NCBI RefSeq assembly: GCF_026247885.1
Contig: NZ_CP110921.1
Location: 2,475,001-2,539,000, forward strand
Direction of reading: 5' to 3'
DNA length: 64,000 bases
Source of the DNA: Methylococcus mesophilus
GTDB taxonomy: Bacteria > Pseudomonadota > Gammaproteobacteria > Methylococcales > Methylococcaceae
Below are positions 41,561 through 51,754 of this stretch, piece by piece. A program made the position numbers and the translations under genes. The notes beneath the pieces are model-generated. The model saw nothing but the letters and a program-made list of their open reading frames with translations. It was not told where the DNA came from and ran no database searches. Within the stretch, counting starts at the first letter, position 1; the number at the start of each line of letters is the position of its first letter.

Positions 41561-41948
41561 GCTGTCCGTGCTTGGACTTGTTTTCCAGGCGCTTTTTCTG
41601 CGAACCCAAAGTCGGCCGGGTCGCCTTGCGAGGCTTGCTCTGCGCCGTCGCCGCCAGGATCAGTTCGCGCAGGCGGGCCAACGCATCTTCGCGGTTCTTT
41701 TCCTGGGTGCGGAAGCGCTGGGCCTTGATGACGATGATCCCTTCCGCCGAAATCCGCCGGTCGCGGTAATCCAGCAGCCGCGTCTTGCAGGTTTCCGGCA
41801 GGGACGATGCGGCGATGTCGAAGCGCAGATGCGCCGCGGTGGCCAGCTTGTTGACGTTCTGTCCGCCGGCCCCTTGGGAACGGACGAAGCTGATTTCGAT
41901 CTCATCCAGCGGGATCGAAACCTGGGCGTTGACTCTCAGCCGTTCCAC
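41529..41948 (-). CDS. arfB: Alternative ribosome-rescue factor ArfB (YaeJ)
   Basis: 139 residues. Class-I release-factor-like catalytic domain with the GGQ motif (SQGAGGQNVNKLATAAHLRFD, residues ~24-44) and the basic C-terminal tail (KPRKATRPTLGSQKKRLENKSKHG) that enters the mRNA channel of stalled ribosomes. It hydrolyses peptidyl-tRNA on non-stop complexes. No codon-recognition domain is present, as expected. It lies 14 bp downstream of the ABC-F gene on the same strand. Confidence 0.95.
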   Translation of the reverse strand: MERLRVNAQVSIPLDEIEISFVRSQGAGGQNVNKLATAAHLRFDIAASSLPETCKTRLLDYRDRRISAEGIIVIKAQRFRTQEKNREDALARLRELILAATAQSKPRKATRPTLGSQKKRLENKSKHGQLKKLRGGIGD

Positions 41949-41962
41949 CGCACGCCGCTCGC

Positions 41963-43555
<1,593 letters not shown>

Positions 43556-44033
43556 AATGCTTACCAGGAAGAGTAATTGGATGAATGGAATTCCGCCGAC
43601 GCGAGATGAACCGGCCGGCCAAGAAAGGGTGAAGCGTGGATATGGGAAATTATGCCTGTATCCGGCAGAAAACGGTGGAATTTCCGGCGATCACTCCCAG
43701 CGGCGTCCCCTTGCGCCCTTGCAGATGAATGCGTCCGCAGCCGCAGCCGGAAAACTCCTGCCGGCGGTGGGCACCTTGAAAGGATTGGCACAATGATCTA
43801 AAAACAAAAAAATCCACAGCATTGACGGCAGATGGTACGGATATCCAAAGCTCTGGATGTGGGCGGACGCTACCGATTCGTTGGCTGACGACGGATGCCA
43901 TCCGCCCGCGTTTAACGATAACACTCTGGAACCCGAGGAGCGCCCGGAACGAACCAGGGCGGCATTGGCACCGTAAAACCCGGTTGCCACGGACCAGCCA
44001 CATTTCTGTCGAACATCAGGGGAAAGCACGCTC
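43556..44033. other. 478-bp intergenic region upstream of the subtilase fragment
   Basis: No ORF here reads like a protein on either strand. It holds the leaders of the divergent ABC-F and subtilase genes. A weak promoter-like pair TTGAAA (43776) - 17 bp - TAAAAA (43799) points towards the subtilase gene. The stretch around 43800-43830 is AT-rich for this genome. Confidence 0.3.
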
Positions 44034-44550
44034 ATGAAACCGGAATCGCCGCGATTGAAAACACCCCTGCTCCGGCCTTTGCTCTGGTGCTGCCTCAGCC
44101 TGCCGGCCTGGCCCGCCCAGGCGGCAACCGATGCCGCATTCGCGGCGAAATCCGATGCATCGAGCGAGATACTCGCCGAGATCGGCCAGCACGGATTTTC
44201 GAGGGTTCTCGTGGAATTCCGGCGACCCGCCACCGCCAGTCGGCTCACCCCCTCAGGCGCCGGCCTGGAAACCTATAAGGCCTCGATCAAAGACGGCCGG
44301 GACGCGATCGTCTCATCTCTTTTCGGCAACCCGGATCATCCGATGGACGGACGGGGCTTTGCGCGGGCGTTGCGAAATTTCGAGATCAGCCCGATATTCG
44401 CCGTCAACGTCGATCAGGCGGAACTCGAAGCGCTGGCCGCGGATGCCCGCGTCATCAGGATACATTACGACCGGCTTCTCCAGCCCACGCTGAACGACAG
44501 CGTGCCACTGGTCGGGATGTCCGGCCCGGCGGGCGCCTATGTGAAGGGGA
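44034..44550 (+). pseudogene. 5' part of a secreted subtilisin-like serine protease, cut by the prophage
   Basis: A signal peptide (LLRPLLWCCLSLPAWPAQA) and a propeptide-type region (VLVEFRRPA ... NFEISPIFAVNVDQAELEALAADARVIRIHYDRLL) match the start of S8 family proteases, ending at SVPLVGMSGPAGAYVKG, where the catalytic domain (D-T-G motif) should begin. After ~44550 the frame enters prophage end sequence and stops at 44582. A good AGGGGAAAG site precedes the ATG. No catalytic residue is encoded. The 3' part should lie beyond the other prophage end, outside the window. Confidence 0.8.
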
Positions 44551-44650
44551 GTGAGATAAATGAACGGGAATGTGTGAGATAAACGGGAAGAACAGGGATG
44601 AAGAAGGAAGAAACGGAACGTCAAAACGAAAAAACGTTTCACACGACGCA
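44551..44650. promoter_or_regulatory. Putative prophage right-end transposase-binding region
   Basis: Direct repeats GTGAGATAAA at 44551-44560 and 44574-44583, each followed by AACGGGAA, then a Mu end-like block AAAAAACGTTTCACACGACG (about 44629-44648). Mu R-end sites carry a similar CGTTTCA core. The exact terminal TG is uncertain (candidate at 44542, TGAAGGGG). Confidence 0.5.
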
Positions 44651-44660
44651 ACAACGCAAA

Positions 44661-45197
44661 TCAGCCGATCGCGGCCTGAATGTGCTCCTCAAGAATCGAG
44701 GCGATCTCTTCCCGGTCGGCATCGGACAAGCCGACAAACGGCCTCGCTGGGATATCGCCCCAGGGAATCGGATGTCCTTTCTTTGAGCCGGCATGGCGCC
44801 TGAAGTCGTTCTTGTCGTACTTCAAACGCGACAGCTGGTAGTACCTTCCGAACTCGCCCATCTCCGCACCGAACTGATGAACAGCCCCGTAGATTCTGTC
44901 GGTACCGAACAGCAGGCCATCGTCCTCGATCTGGTAGTGAAGGGAATTGCGCAGATGCCCCTCGAGCACCAGCACCTTGTCCCGGTGTTGCGGCTTGATG
45001 GCCCGATAGGACTCTGACAAAGGCGCCCACTTCGAGCCATCCGGCGCTTCCCCCGCGGCAAAACGCTCGTCGTGGGACCGCTCCAGATATGCGCCGATGT
45101 CATGGAGCGCTGGCTCCGGATTGCCGATCAGGCGCGTGAGTTCCGCCAAAGCCTTCCTGGCGTTTTGGTCATCGACTTCAATGAACGCGCCAGCCAT
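44661..45197 (-). CDS. Phage virion morphogenesis protein (Mu gpG-like)
   Basis: 178 residues. The segment LERSHDERFAAGEAPDGSKWAPLSESY, the VLVLEGHLRNSLHYQIEDDG segment, YGAVHQFGAE and IPARPFVGLSDADREEIASILEEHI are the standard gpG/phage_tail_S pattern. Relatives act in tail completion/head-tail joining. ATG 45197 overlaps the upstream stop (ATGA). The gene ends about 110 bp from the prophage end, where Mu would continue into head genes. Confidence 0.9.
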   Translation of the reverse strand: MAGAFIEVDDQNARKALAELTRLIGNPEPALHDIGAYLERSHDERFAAGEAPDGSKWAPLSESYRAIKPQHRDKVLVLEGHLRNSLHYQIEDDGLLFGTDRIYGAVHQFGAEMGEFGRYYQLSRLKYDKNDFRRHAGSKKGHPIPWGDIPARPFVGLSDADREEIASILEEHIQAAIG

Positions 45198-45493
45198 CAG
45201 GCCACCGCGTCGGTGGGCAGATCGTCCGTGAGCTCCGGCAAAAGGATTTCCAGCTCGGGGGGCAAGTGATACCCATAGCTGGCAAAGATCAGGGCAAACG
45301 AGGCGGAATTGTGGAGCGGATCGGGGGCGTCCATCTCGGGCCATGCGGGTAGCGTGACTTTGCCGTCGGCGCGCTCGACCATCCGGCGCGCCCGATCGGC
45401 ATCGGGGCCAGTCAAGGTACCGGTGTCGCTATCCCAGGAAAACGACAGCGATTCACCGGCCAGATGATGAGACAAGGTCAGGTCGAGTTTCAT
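45197..45493 (-). CDS. Hypothetical prophage protein
   Basis: 98 residues, acidic, single domain (LTLSHHLAGESLSFSWDSDTGTLTGPDADRARRMVERA). Not recognised. It overlaps gp30 (ATGA) and gpG, so it belongs to the structural transcript. Similar small ORFs occur between gp30 and gpG in Mu-like prophages. Confidence 0.7.
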   Translation of the reverse strand: MKLDLTLSHHLAGESLSFSWDSDTGTLTGPDADRARRMVERADGKVTLPAWPEMDAPDPLHNSASFALIFASYGYHLPPELEILLPELTDDLPTDAVA

Positions 45494-47022
45494 GGCCGGA
45501 AATGGAACAACAGACCGAGTGCCACTTTGAGCATCTCGCGATCGAATATTAGCATCTTTGCCAGCAATTCATCCGCGAATTTGTCCGTACCCAAGAGGCC
45601 CTGGAACGCCATGGTCATGACCTCAAGCGCGTTGTGTCCCTCGTACTCCCGCCCCTGGTAGCGATGCACATACTGATCGGGCCGTCCACGCTCGCTCTTG
45701 GCCCAGGCGAACAGGATTTCGGAAGGGTCGTTGGCGGTCCTGCGCCGATGCTCCGCCTGAAAGATGGCATCCAGCTCCGGCATCGTGCGTTGCAGGTGGT
45801 GCGTATATTCATGCTCCGCAGTACTGCTGGCGTCGGTGCGGATGAAGGCTTCGAACCGACGCTCGGCGGAATTCCACTGTTTCCACGAGTAGTAGCCTCG
45901 GCTTTTGGCCATCTGAACCCGAAGCGGAACACTGTTCGCGGCTGAAACCCATCCGTCGGGGAACCGACTTGCCGCCCGCACGAGTACTTGCAGGCCTTGC
46001 CCCGAGCGGTTCCAAGTCGCTGGACGAACTCCGCCGAGGCTCTGTCGGGTATTGAGGTCCTCGAACAGAATCGCGCGGATCTGGCCCGCCGAGGGAGCTA
46101 CGGCCTCCCAAGGCGCATCCAGGACGCCGGCAATCGTTCCAGATCCCAGCGATTTGCCCAACCATTGGTCCAACCGCTCTTGGCCCAGCGTCTTGACGGT
46201 CTCCAGATCCAGTTCGTCCTTGCTGAGAAAGCGCCATGGGGGTGGGGGCTGCTCCGTTTCGGCCTTCAATGACTTGCCAATCTCTTTTGGCAGTTTCGCC
46301 ACCTTCCGCTCGATCTCCTTGCGCATCAAATCCGTGCGCGAAGCGCCCGGCGCGTAGTCCCAGCCGGGATCGATGCCGTTCGGCACCCGGTGCATTTCGC
46401 CAGTCACCTTGTCCGTCCAGTCGTAGCTGCCATCGTCGGGCGGGGTATCCGGTCCGGATTTTTCCATCCGCCGCAGATCCCGCTCGGACAGTGCGAACAT
46501 CCGGCACTTGCAGCCCCAGCCGTTGGGCGGCCAATGGGTTTGCACCCAGGGGTCGTCGACCGCGACCACCAGCCCGTCCCAGGATTTGTGCAGCGGGCGC
46601 GGATGGGCGGACAGATCGGAGTGCTTGTATTCCAGGTACGGCCGCCACTGCTTGCCCGCCTGCACCTGCGCCCAGCGGCCGGCCTGGTAGGAAGTGCGCA
46701 GATTGGTGTCGTAGATCAGCCGGGTGCGCCAAGCCCTGCCGGCATCGGATGATTCCCCCTTCCAGCCTGTCCAGCCATGACGGGCCACGATCGTATCGAA
46801 ATCCTTCCGGAATTCCGCCAGCGTCGTACCCTTGGCCACCCCCTTGAGCACAGCCCCATGCAGGTCGGCCAGCAGGTCCGCCTTGGCAGCGCCGGCCACC
46901 ATGAAGCCGACATCGTGCTCTGCCTTCCAGACGTCCGCCCAGCGGTCGGTTGGGACCAGGTCCTTCCCGCGGAAGAACCGGATCGCCTCGTCGAATGGCA
47001 GGGAGCCGTACTGGGCGGACAT
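45490..47022 (-). CDS. Phage head morphogenesis protein (Mu gp30/SPP1 gp7-like) with C-terminal HExxH domain
   Basis: 510 residues. The N-terminal ~230 residues are a phage minor head domain (TRLIYDTNLRTSYQAGRW, HWPPNGWGCKCRMFALSERD). The C-terminal half is different: it includes TAEHEYTHHLQ (HExxH at residues ~404-408) and a downstream acidic segment EYEGHNALEVMTMAFQ, which together resemble a zinc metallopeptidase. Gp30-type proteins often carry variable C-terminal enzymes in phages. Whether this one is injected, processed or used in maturation is unknown. It starts one base into the stop of the repeat-protein gene. Confidence 0.85.
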   Translation of the reverse strand: MSAQYGSLPFDEAIRFFRGKDLVPTDRWADVWKAEHDVGFMVAGAAKADLLADLHGAVLKGVAKGTTLAEFRKDFDTIVARHGWTGWKGESSDAGRAWRTRLIYDTNLRTSYQAGRWAQVQAGKQWRPYLEYKHSDLSAHPRPLHKSWDGLVVAVDDPWVQTHWPPNGWGCKCRMFALSERDLRRMEKSGPDTPPDDGSYDWTDKVTGEMHRVPNGIDPGWDYAPGASRTDLMRKEIERKVAKLPKEIGKSLKAETEQPPPPWRFLSKDELDLETVKTLGQERLDQWLGKSLGSGTIAGVLDAPWEAVAPSAGQIRAILFEDLNTRQSLGGVRPATWNRSGQGLQVLVRAASRFPDGWVSAANSVPLRVQMAKSRGYYSWKQWNSAERRFEAFIRTDASSTAEHEYTHHLQRTMPELDAIFQAEHRRRTANDPSEILFAWAKSERGRPDQYVHRYQGREYEGHNALEVMTMAFQGLLGTDKFADELLAKMLIFDREMLKVALGLLFHFRP

Positions 47023-48356
47023 CAGCCGACGACGGTCCAGCCCTTGAGCGTTGCGATCGAGCGGTCACAGGCCGGATCGGACGTCCCGAAATTGCCCGTG
47101 ATGTCGATCGTCTGCCCGGTCACCCCGGCCGCCAAACCGGCGAAGATGAGATTCAGCTCGGCTGCCCCGAGTCGCATGTTCTTCAACTCAATACTCGATT
47201 TTGCTCCCGTTGCCTCAACCTTCGAAATCGACGTGCAGCCGTTGAACGCAAACGAATTATCGTTGCTGGACGAGAAATCGTAGGCGGGAACATGCGTCAA
47301 CGAGTAGCCGTTGTTGAGCAGCAGCTTGCAGTTCGTAGACTGACTCAAGTCAAGCATGGGGCCGAACTGAAGATTGTGCAGGTTGTCGAACATGGCCTCG
47401 GTGTCTACAAGCGCCGGCGTATTGAAATCTGGACAGAGCTTTACCGAGTTGCACGCCGAAAACATGTAGCGTGCCGTTTGCGCGTTTGTCAGGTCGTAGG
47501 CCGGGATATCGAGGAGAGCGTGGTTGTTGCGGTGCATCTCGTTGAAGTTCGTGCCGTTCGCGGTGTTGAGCGCCGGAGCTTCACGGAGCGCCTTGCAGTT
47601 GTAGTAGAACCGGGAGAAGTTCTGTCCCATCGCCGTATTGATTGCCGGGGCAAACTCCAGGCAGGAACAATTCTCGAAAATTGATGTGAAAGTCAAACAG
47701 TTCATCAGGTTGTGGGCAGGAACAGTCTTGATCCTGTCGCAGGACCGATACATGTAGCTGGCGTCGGTTACCTGGGATGTATCAAAGTCGCTCACTACCT
47801 CCAACGCGGTCATTGAGTTGTAGAGCGAATCCGTGCTGGTGACGTTGCCAACCGATACGATTTTGACGCGCTCGACGAACTGGAGACTCAAGTCCCAGCC
47901 GCCAAGTTTCATCCACACTAAGTTCGGCGATCCCACGGCAATGTCGAGCCACAGCGGGGCGTAGTTCTGCGTCATCGACGGGTGCCGGCGCTGAAGTTCT
48001 ACTCGGCTCAGGGTCGTCCAATCACGAGGCGCCACCGTGATGATGACCTGTTTGTAGCCACGGCTTGACAGCGTATTTGCAGGGACCGACGCATAGTCGT
48101 ATTGATGGGATGCGACCGTGAACGAATCGTGGTTCTCGACCGTGCCGTCGCCCCAGTCCACCGTGTAGTCACCTTGAGCGAGCAGGGCAACGAAATTGGC
48201 TGAGTCGTCGGTGACACCGAACAACCCGATAAACTTCTCCTCCGCGGGTCCAATAGCCGGCAACGGCAGCCAGTCCGGATGCCTGGCCCACGACGCGACG
48301 GCCGATCCAGCGCTTCTGCGCTGACTGCCGAGCAAGCCGCCGCCGAGTAGATTCAT
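47022..48356 (-). CDS. BspA-type leucine-rich repeat (DUF285-like) cargo protein
   Basis: 444 residues. N-terminal leader without a signal peptide, a PKD-like segment (GDYTVDWGDGTVENHDSFT), then about 8 repeats of roughly 22-24 residues with the theme F-x2-C-x2-L-x4-A-x-N-T (e.g. SIFENCSCLEFAPAINTA, MFSACNSVKLCPDFNTP), as in BspA/DUF285 surface proteins. Such repeats mediate protein or surface binding. Not part of the Mu core; it lies between portal and gp30 and overlaps both neighbours' stops/starts, so it is co-expressed with head genes. It may decorate the virion. Confidence 0.8.
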   Translation of the reverse strand: MNLLGGGLLGSQRRSAGSAVASWARHPDWLPLPAIGPAEEKFIGLFGVTDDSANFVALLAQGDYTVDWGDGTVENHDSFTVASHQYDYASVPANTLSSRGYKQVIITVAPRDWTTLSRVELQRRHPSMTQNYAPLWLDIAVGSPNLVWMKLGGWDLSLQFVERVKIVSVGNVTSTDSLYNSMTALEVVSDFDTSQVTDASYMYRSCDRIKTVPAHNLMNCLTFTSIFENCSCLEFAPAINTAMGQNFSRFYYNCKALREAPALNTANGTNFNEMHRNNHALLDIPAYDLTNAQTARYMFSACNSVKLCPDFNTPALVDTEAMFDNLHNLQFGPMLDLSQSTNCKLLLNNGYSLTHVPAYDFSSSNDNSFAFNGCTSISKVEATGAKSSIELKNMRLGAAELNLIFAGLAAGVTGQTIDITGNFGTSDPACDRSIATLKGWTVVG

Positions 48357-48649
48357 GCCGTCACCTCGAATTCGTCGGCGTCGCTGCCGGATACGCGGAT
48401 AAACCGGATCGCGTGACACGCACCTTCGATGGTATCGATAGTGGGGCCGGTGACATCCCCGGAACCGGGCCACCACTTCGCTGCAGCCGGGTTGCCGGCG
48501 GCACCGGGGGTTGCCGAATATTCCCAGCGCGATGTGTTGCCGGGTCCGGGATAGAGCGCGACTGTGACCGGCGGATTGACGCCGGAAACGTCAACGATCT
48601 TCTGCCCGGAAAAGACACCGCTGTCGTTGATCTGCTGTCCCATGTTCAT
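48353..48649 (-). CDS. Small accessory virion-region protein, unknown
   Basis: 98 residues, predicted all-beta (SGQKIVDVSGVNPPVTVALYPG ... ACHAIRFIRVSGSDADEFEVT). Not recognised. Start and stop overlap the portal and the repeat-protein gene by 4 bp each (ATGA), so the pair 48353-48649 and 47022-48356 looks like a two-gene cassette inserted between gp29 and gp30. Confidence 0.7.
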   Translation of the reverse strand: MNMGQQINDSGVFSGQKIVDVSGVNPPVTVALYPGPGNTSRWEYSATPGAAGNPAAAKWWPGSGDVTGPTIDTIEGACHAIRFIRVSGSDADEFEVTA

Positions 48650-50229
48650 TCCCCTTGCTGAAGTTCGTACCGTCCCGCCATGCCAGCCGCAAACATCCCC
48701 TGCGCCATGAACTCCGCGAAATCGCGGGCATCCATATCGGCATACAGACCCGGCAATAACTCCGCGAATTCAGACAGCGTCTGGCCTTCGGCAATGGCCT
48801 TGTCGAGCGCCGTGCGGATCGGGTCAAGCAGCCCTTTTTCGATCAGCGGCTCGGCCTCTTTGCCCAGGCGCTCGACGTATTGGTCGACCACGTCGGGGGC
48901 GGGATCGACCTCGGCCAAATCCGCCTGAGCCGGGTCCGACGCTGGCGCAGGCAGCGCCGGCAAGCTGCCGGTGTCCGGTGGCAGCTCAGGCTTCACTTCC
49001 TCCCACTCCCCGCCATAGGTTTCCTTAACCTCTTTCAGGGTCGGCTTGAAACCGATGTCGAACAGGTTCTTGTCGCGCTCGGAACGGGCCTTCAGGTCTT
49101 CTGGTTCCTCGACGTCGCGCCAAACCTTTGGATAGGCCGCGCCGGGGTAGTTCCAGTCGACCAGCCAGCGGATGAAGGACCGGTTTGCCGATTCACAGAC
49201 CAGATCGGCATCGGCCTTGACCAGGTCGCGGCGGACGTCGGCGGCATTGCTCTCTCCGCCCAGCCGGCCTGGCGTCGCGTCGGTGCTGCCGGTGTGGCCC
49301 AGCACCACCTTGCTGATCGAGGCGTTCATGCGGTCGTACAGTGCGGTGTAGTCGGCGGTGCCCGAACGGGCAGCCTCGATCAGTTCTATGGACATGCCTT
49401 CCGGGATGATGACGCCCGAGTCGCGCTGGATCGCCCGCAGTGCGGACAGAAGTCTACGTTTTTCCTCATCGGTGGCGCCGGGCTGATAGGTCCCCTTGCC
49501 GGTGGGCATGCCGAACTTCTCGAGGAAGATCAGCCAGAACTTGATGTCGTTCTTTTTGAAGAAGGTCGGCCAATACAGCCAGTGTCCCAGCCCCAGGCCG
49601 TAGGGTTCGTCGTCATGGTCGGCGCCGGTGGCGAATACCCAGAACTTGCGCTCGGGCATCAGCTCACCCTGAGCGTTGCTGCCGGTCAGCAACCGCAGGC
49701 GGAAGTCGCCGTCGAAGACGAACCGGCGCCGGTTGCGCACCTTCATCCCATCCAGTACGAGCTGGGCACCGTCGCGCGCCCACAGGCACTCGGCCACCGC
49801 CCAGCCGTAGAACACCCCGTACAGCATCTTGTCGGTGCGCTGGTCCCAGCCGATGTGCTCGAGCTGGGCCTTGATGAACTCGGCGGCCTGCTTGTCGATC
49901 CGCTTGGTGCCGCCGGGTTCGACGTCCCATTCGGCGGAGGTCACGGCACTGCGGCGCTGGCCGAACGAGGTCTGCACCTGGTCATCGCGCAGCACTTCTG
50001 CGTAGACCTTCAGGTCCCCGCCCTTGGCCTGCAGGATTTCGTCCGAGGACGGCAGGATCATGTCGGGGTGGATGTAGCCGCGGGTGACGTCGCGGCCGTC
50101 GTGCGTGGTCGCAATTTCGTCGAATTCCGGGCCAGCGGTCTCCGCCAGTTCGGCGAAGGGCGGCAAGGGCCTGCCGTGAGCGGAGTCGAATGGTGCGGCG
50201 GCTCGAGCGATGAAGTCCCAGAAGCCCAT
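48646..50229 (-). CDS. Portal protein, Mu gp29-like (DUF935)
   Basis: 527 residues. DUF935 signatures: HPDMILPSSDEILQAKGGDLKVYAEVLRDDQVQTSFGQRR, PYGLGLGHWLYWPTFFKKNDIKFWLIFLEKFGMPTGKGTY and a C-terminal acidic helical part. It forms the dodecameric portal for DNA packaging. Start ATG 50229, since the sequence MGFWDFIARA begins the family; the frame to 50304 is a shadow of gp28. It starts 1 bp after the gp28 stop. Confidence 0.93.
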   Translation of the reverse strand: MGFWDFIARAAAPFDSAHGRPLPPFAELAETAGPEFDEIATTHDGRDVTRGYIHPDMILPSSDEILQAKGGDLKVYAEVLRDDQVQTSFGQRRSAVTSAEWDVEPGGTKRIDKQAAEFIKAQLEHIGWDQRTDKMLYGVFYGWAVAECLWARDGAQLVLDGMKVRNRRRFVFDGDFRLRLLTGSNAQGELMPERKFWVFATGADHDDEPYGLGLGHWLYWPTFFKKNDIKFWLIFLEKFGMPTGKGTYQPGATDEEKRRLLSALRAIQRDSGVIIPEGMSIELIEAARSGTADYTALYDRMNASISKVVLGHTGSTDATPGRLGGESNAADVRRDLVKADADLVCESANRSFIRWLVDWNYPGAAYPKVWRDVEEPEDLKARSERDKNLFDIGFKPTLKEVKETYGGEWEEVKPELPPDTGSLPALPAPASDPAQADLAEVDPAPDVVDQYVERLGKEAEPLIEKGLLDPIRTALDKAIAEGQTLSEFAELLPGLYADMDARDFAEFMAQGMFAAGMAGRYELQQGE

Positions 50230-50230
50230 C

Positions 50231-51754
50231 TCAATACCCCTCGAAGTCGGCCAAGCCAGACACGGTGCCGAAGCCGCGGTCGGTGAGGGCCAGCTCGTTT
50301 TCACCGGCGTCGATCACGGCACGACGGCCGCCGATGGATTGGAAGTCGATCGGTCCGACATCCATACGGCTTGCGTAATAAGCCAAACAACCCGCTACCG
50401 CGCTGTCGCCATGGCGTTGGCCCTTTTTATCGGTCTTTCCCTCGGGTACTCGCGGCACGCCGCGCACCAAGCGGATCGCCCGATGATCTTCCACAACGTC
50501 GTCGTGCATCGGCAGGGAGATCAGCCGGTCCTCGAATAGCGCCTTGTATCGCGGCATGTTCTCCCGATAGAACGCCTCCGTGAGCTGCAGTGCCTCCACT
50601 CGCGAACCATAGCGGTCCACGGCTGCCTCGCCGATGTAGGAGCCGTTGCCGCCGGCGTCGATTGCCAGCGCACCGAACCTGGGGAGCGTATCGCACACCG
50701 CAAATAGAACCTGCTCCTGCTGCTTGTGCGGCACGTTGTGCATTTCCACTATGAATGGCACCCTCCGGTTCAGCTTCTCGCCTATCTCCATGGGCACGAT
50801 GTCCGACATGTCACCCTTGCGCGCGAAGTCCATGCCGCAGGCGTGGCGATGGCCCTTGTTCAGCAACGCGAACGCCGGCACCAGCTCGTCGCCGATCCAG
50901 TCCGCCATGATCCGCCGCCGCTGCGGCTCCGGGGCTTCGTTGAACTGGCGATCGCCGGAAAATCGCAGCAACGGGGCATCTATCATGCAGGCTTCGATTA
51001 GCACCCGCGCTAGATAAGCGCCCCCGCCGAACGCGGGCACGCAGAACAGCTCCTCGTCCTCGTTCGGGCGGTAGCGCTTCACGAGCGATTCGCGCCAGGC
51101 GGCCTCTTTCTCCGGGGTCCAGGCCTGTTCTGACACCTGGCAGATGCGCCGATAAAGCCCATCGGCCAGCGCATCGTCCAGGGTCACCCGGTGCAGGCTG
51201 TAGTCGTAGCGGCCGGCGCGGATATCGTTGATCAGCTCGTTGAACGGGTTCTCTTCGCCGTTGTGGGTGCTGATGATGTGGATCTGACCGCCCCACATCG
51301 TCATGGCCATGGCCGCCTTGAGCAGCTCCGCCAGATCGTCCACGAAGGCCGCCTCATCGATCACCAGGCGATCTTTCGGGCGGCCCTTGGAGCGCAGATT
51401 GCGGGGATTGGAACTAAAGGCGTGGATCTCCTTACCGCTGGCGAAGTCCAGAGTGAACTTGCAGATGGACTTGTCCGGATTCTTCGGGTCCGGAAACACT
51501 TCCTCCCCGATGGCGCCAGCCCCCGCTTCGAAGCGCTTGGCCCAGTCCGCGCAGTCGGAGATGAAGCCTTGGGTCATCTCCTTGTCGAAGGAGATGTAAT
51601 AGACATTGCCGCCGTCGGCGGCGGCGGCGTGCAGCACCGAGTCTGCCGCCTCCCCGTAGGACAGGCCGATCCGGCGCGACTTTTCAATGATCTTGACGGG
51701 GGAATAGTCATGGATCCAGCGCAGTTGGTAATCCAGCAACAGCGACGAATCCAT
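50231..51754 (-). CDS. Terminase large subunit, Mu gp28-like
   Basis: 507 residues. ATPase part: the adenine/arginine segment IIEKSRRIGLSYGEA acts as an atypical Walker A, DRLVIDEAAFVDD is Walker B, and HIISTHNG is the coupling motif. The nuclease part shows GMDFARKGDMSDI and the acidic LAIDAGGNG region. It pumps phage DNA into the prohead. The start ATG 51754 overlaps the gp27 stop; a GTG one codon earlier is equally possible. Confidence 0.93.
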   Translation of the reverse strand: MDSSLLLDYQLRWIHDYSPVKIIEKSRRIGLSYGEAADSVLHAAAADGGNVYYISFDKEMTQGFISDCADWAKRFEAGAGAIGEEVFPDPKNPDKSICKFTLDFASGKEIHAFSSNPRNLRSKGRPKDRLVIDEAAFVDDLAELLKAAMAMTMWGGQIHIISTHNGEENPFNELINDIRAGRYDYSLHRVTLDDALADGLYRRICQVSEQAWTPEKEAAWRESLVKRYRPNEDEELFCVPAFGGGAYLARVLIEACMIDAPLLRFSGDRQFNEAPEPQRRRIMADWIGDELVPAFALLNKGHRHACGMDFARKGDMSDIVPMEIGEKLNRRVPFIVEMHNVPHKQQEQVLFAVCDTLPRFGALAIDAGGNGSYIGEAAVDRYGSRVEALQLTEAFYRENMPRYKALFEDRLISLPMHDDVVEDHRAIRLVRGVPRVPEGKTDKKGQRHGDSAVAGCLAYYASRMDVGPIDFQSIGGRRAVIDAGENELALTDRGFGTVSGLADFEGY

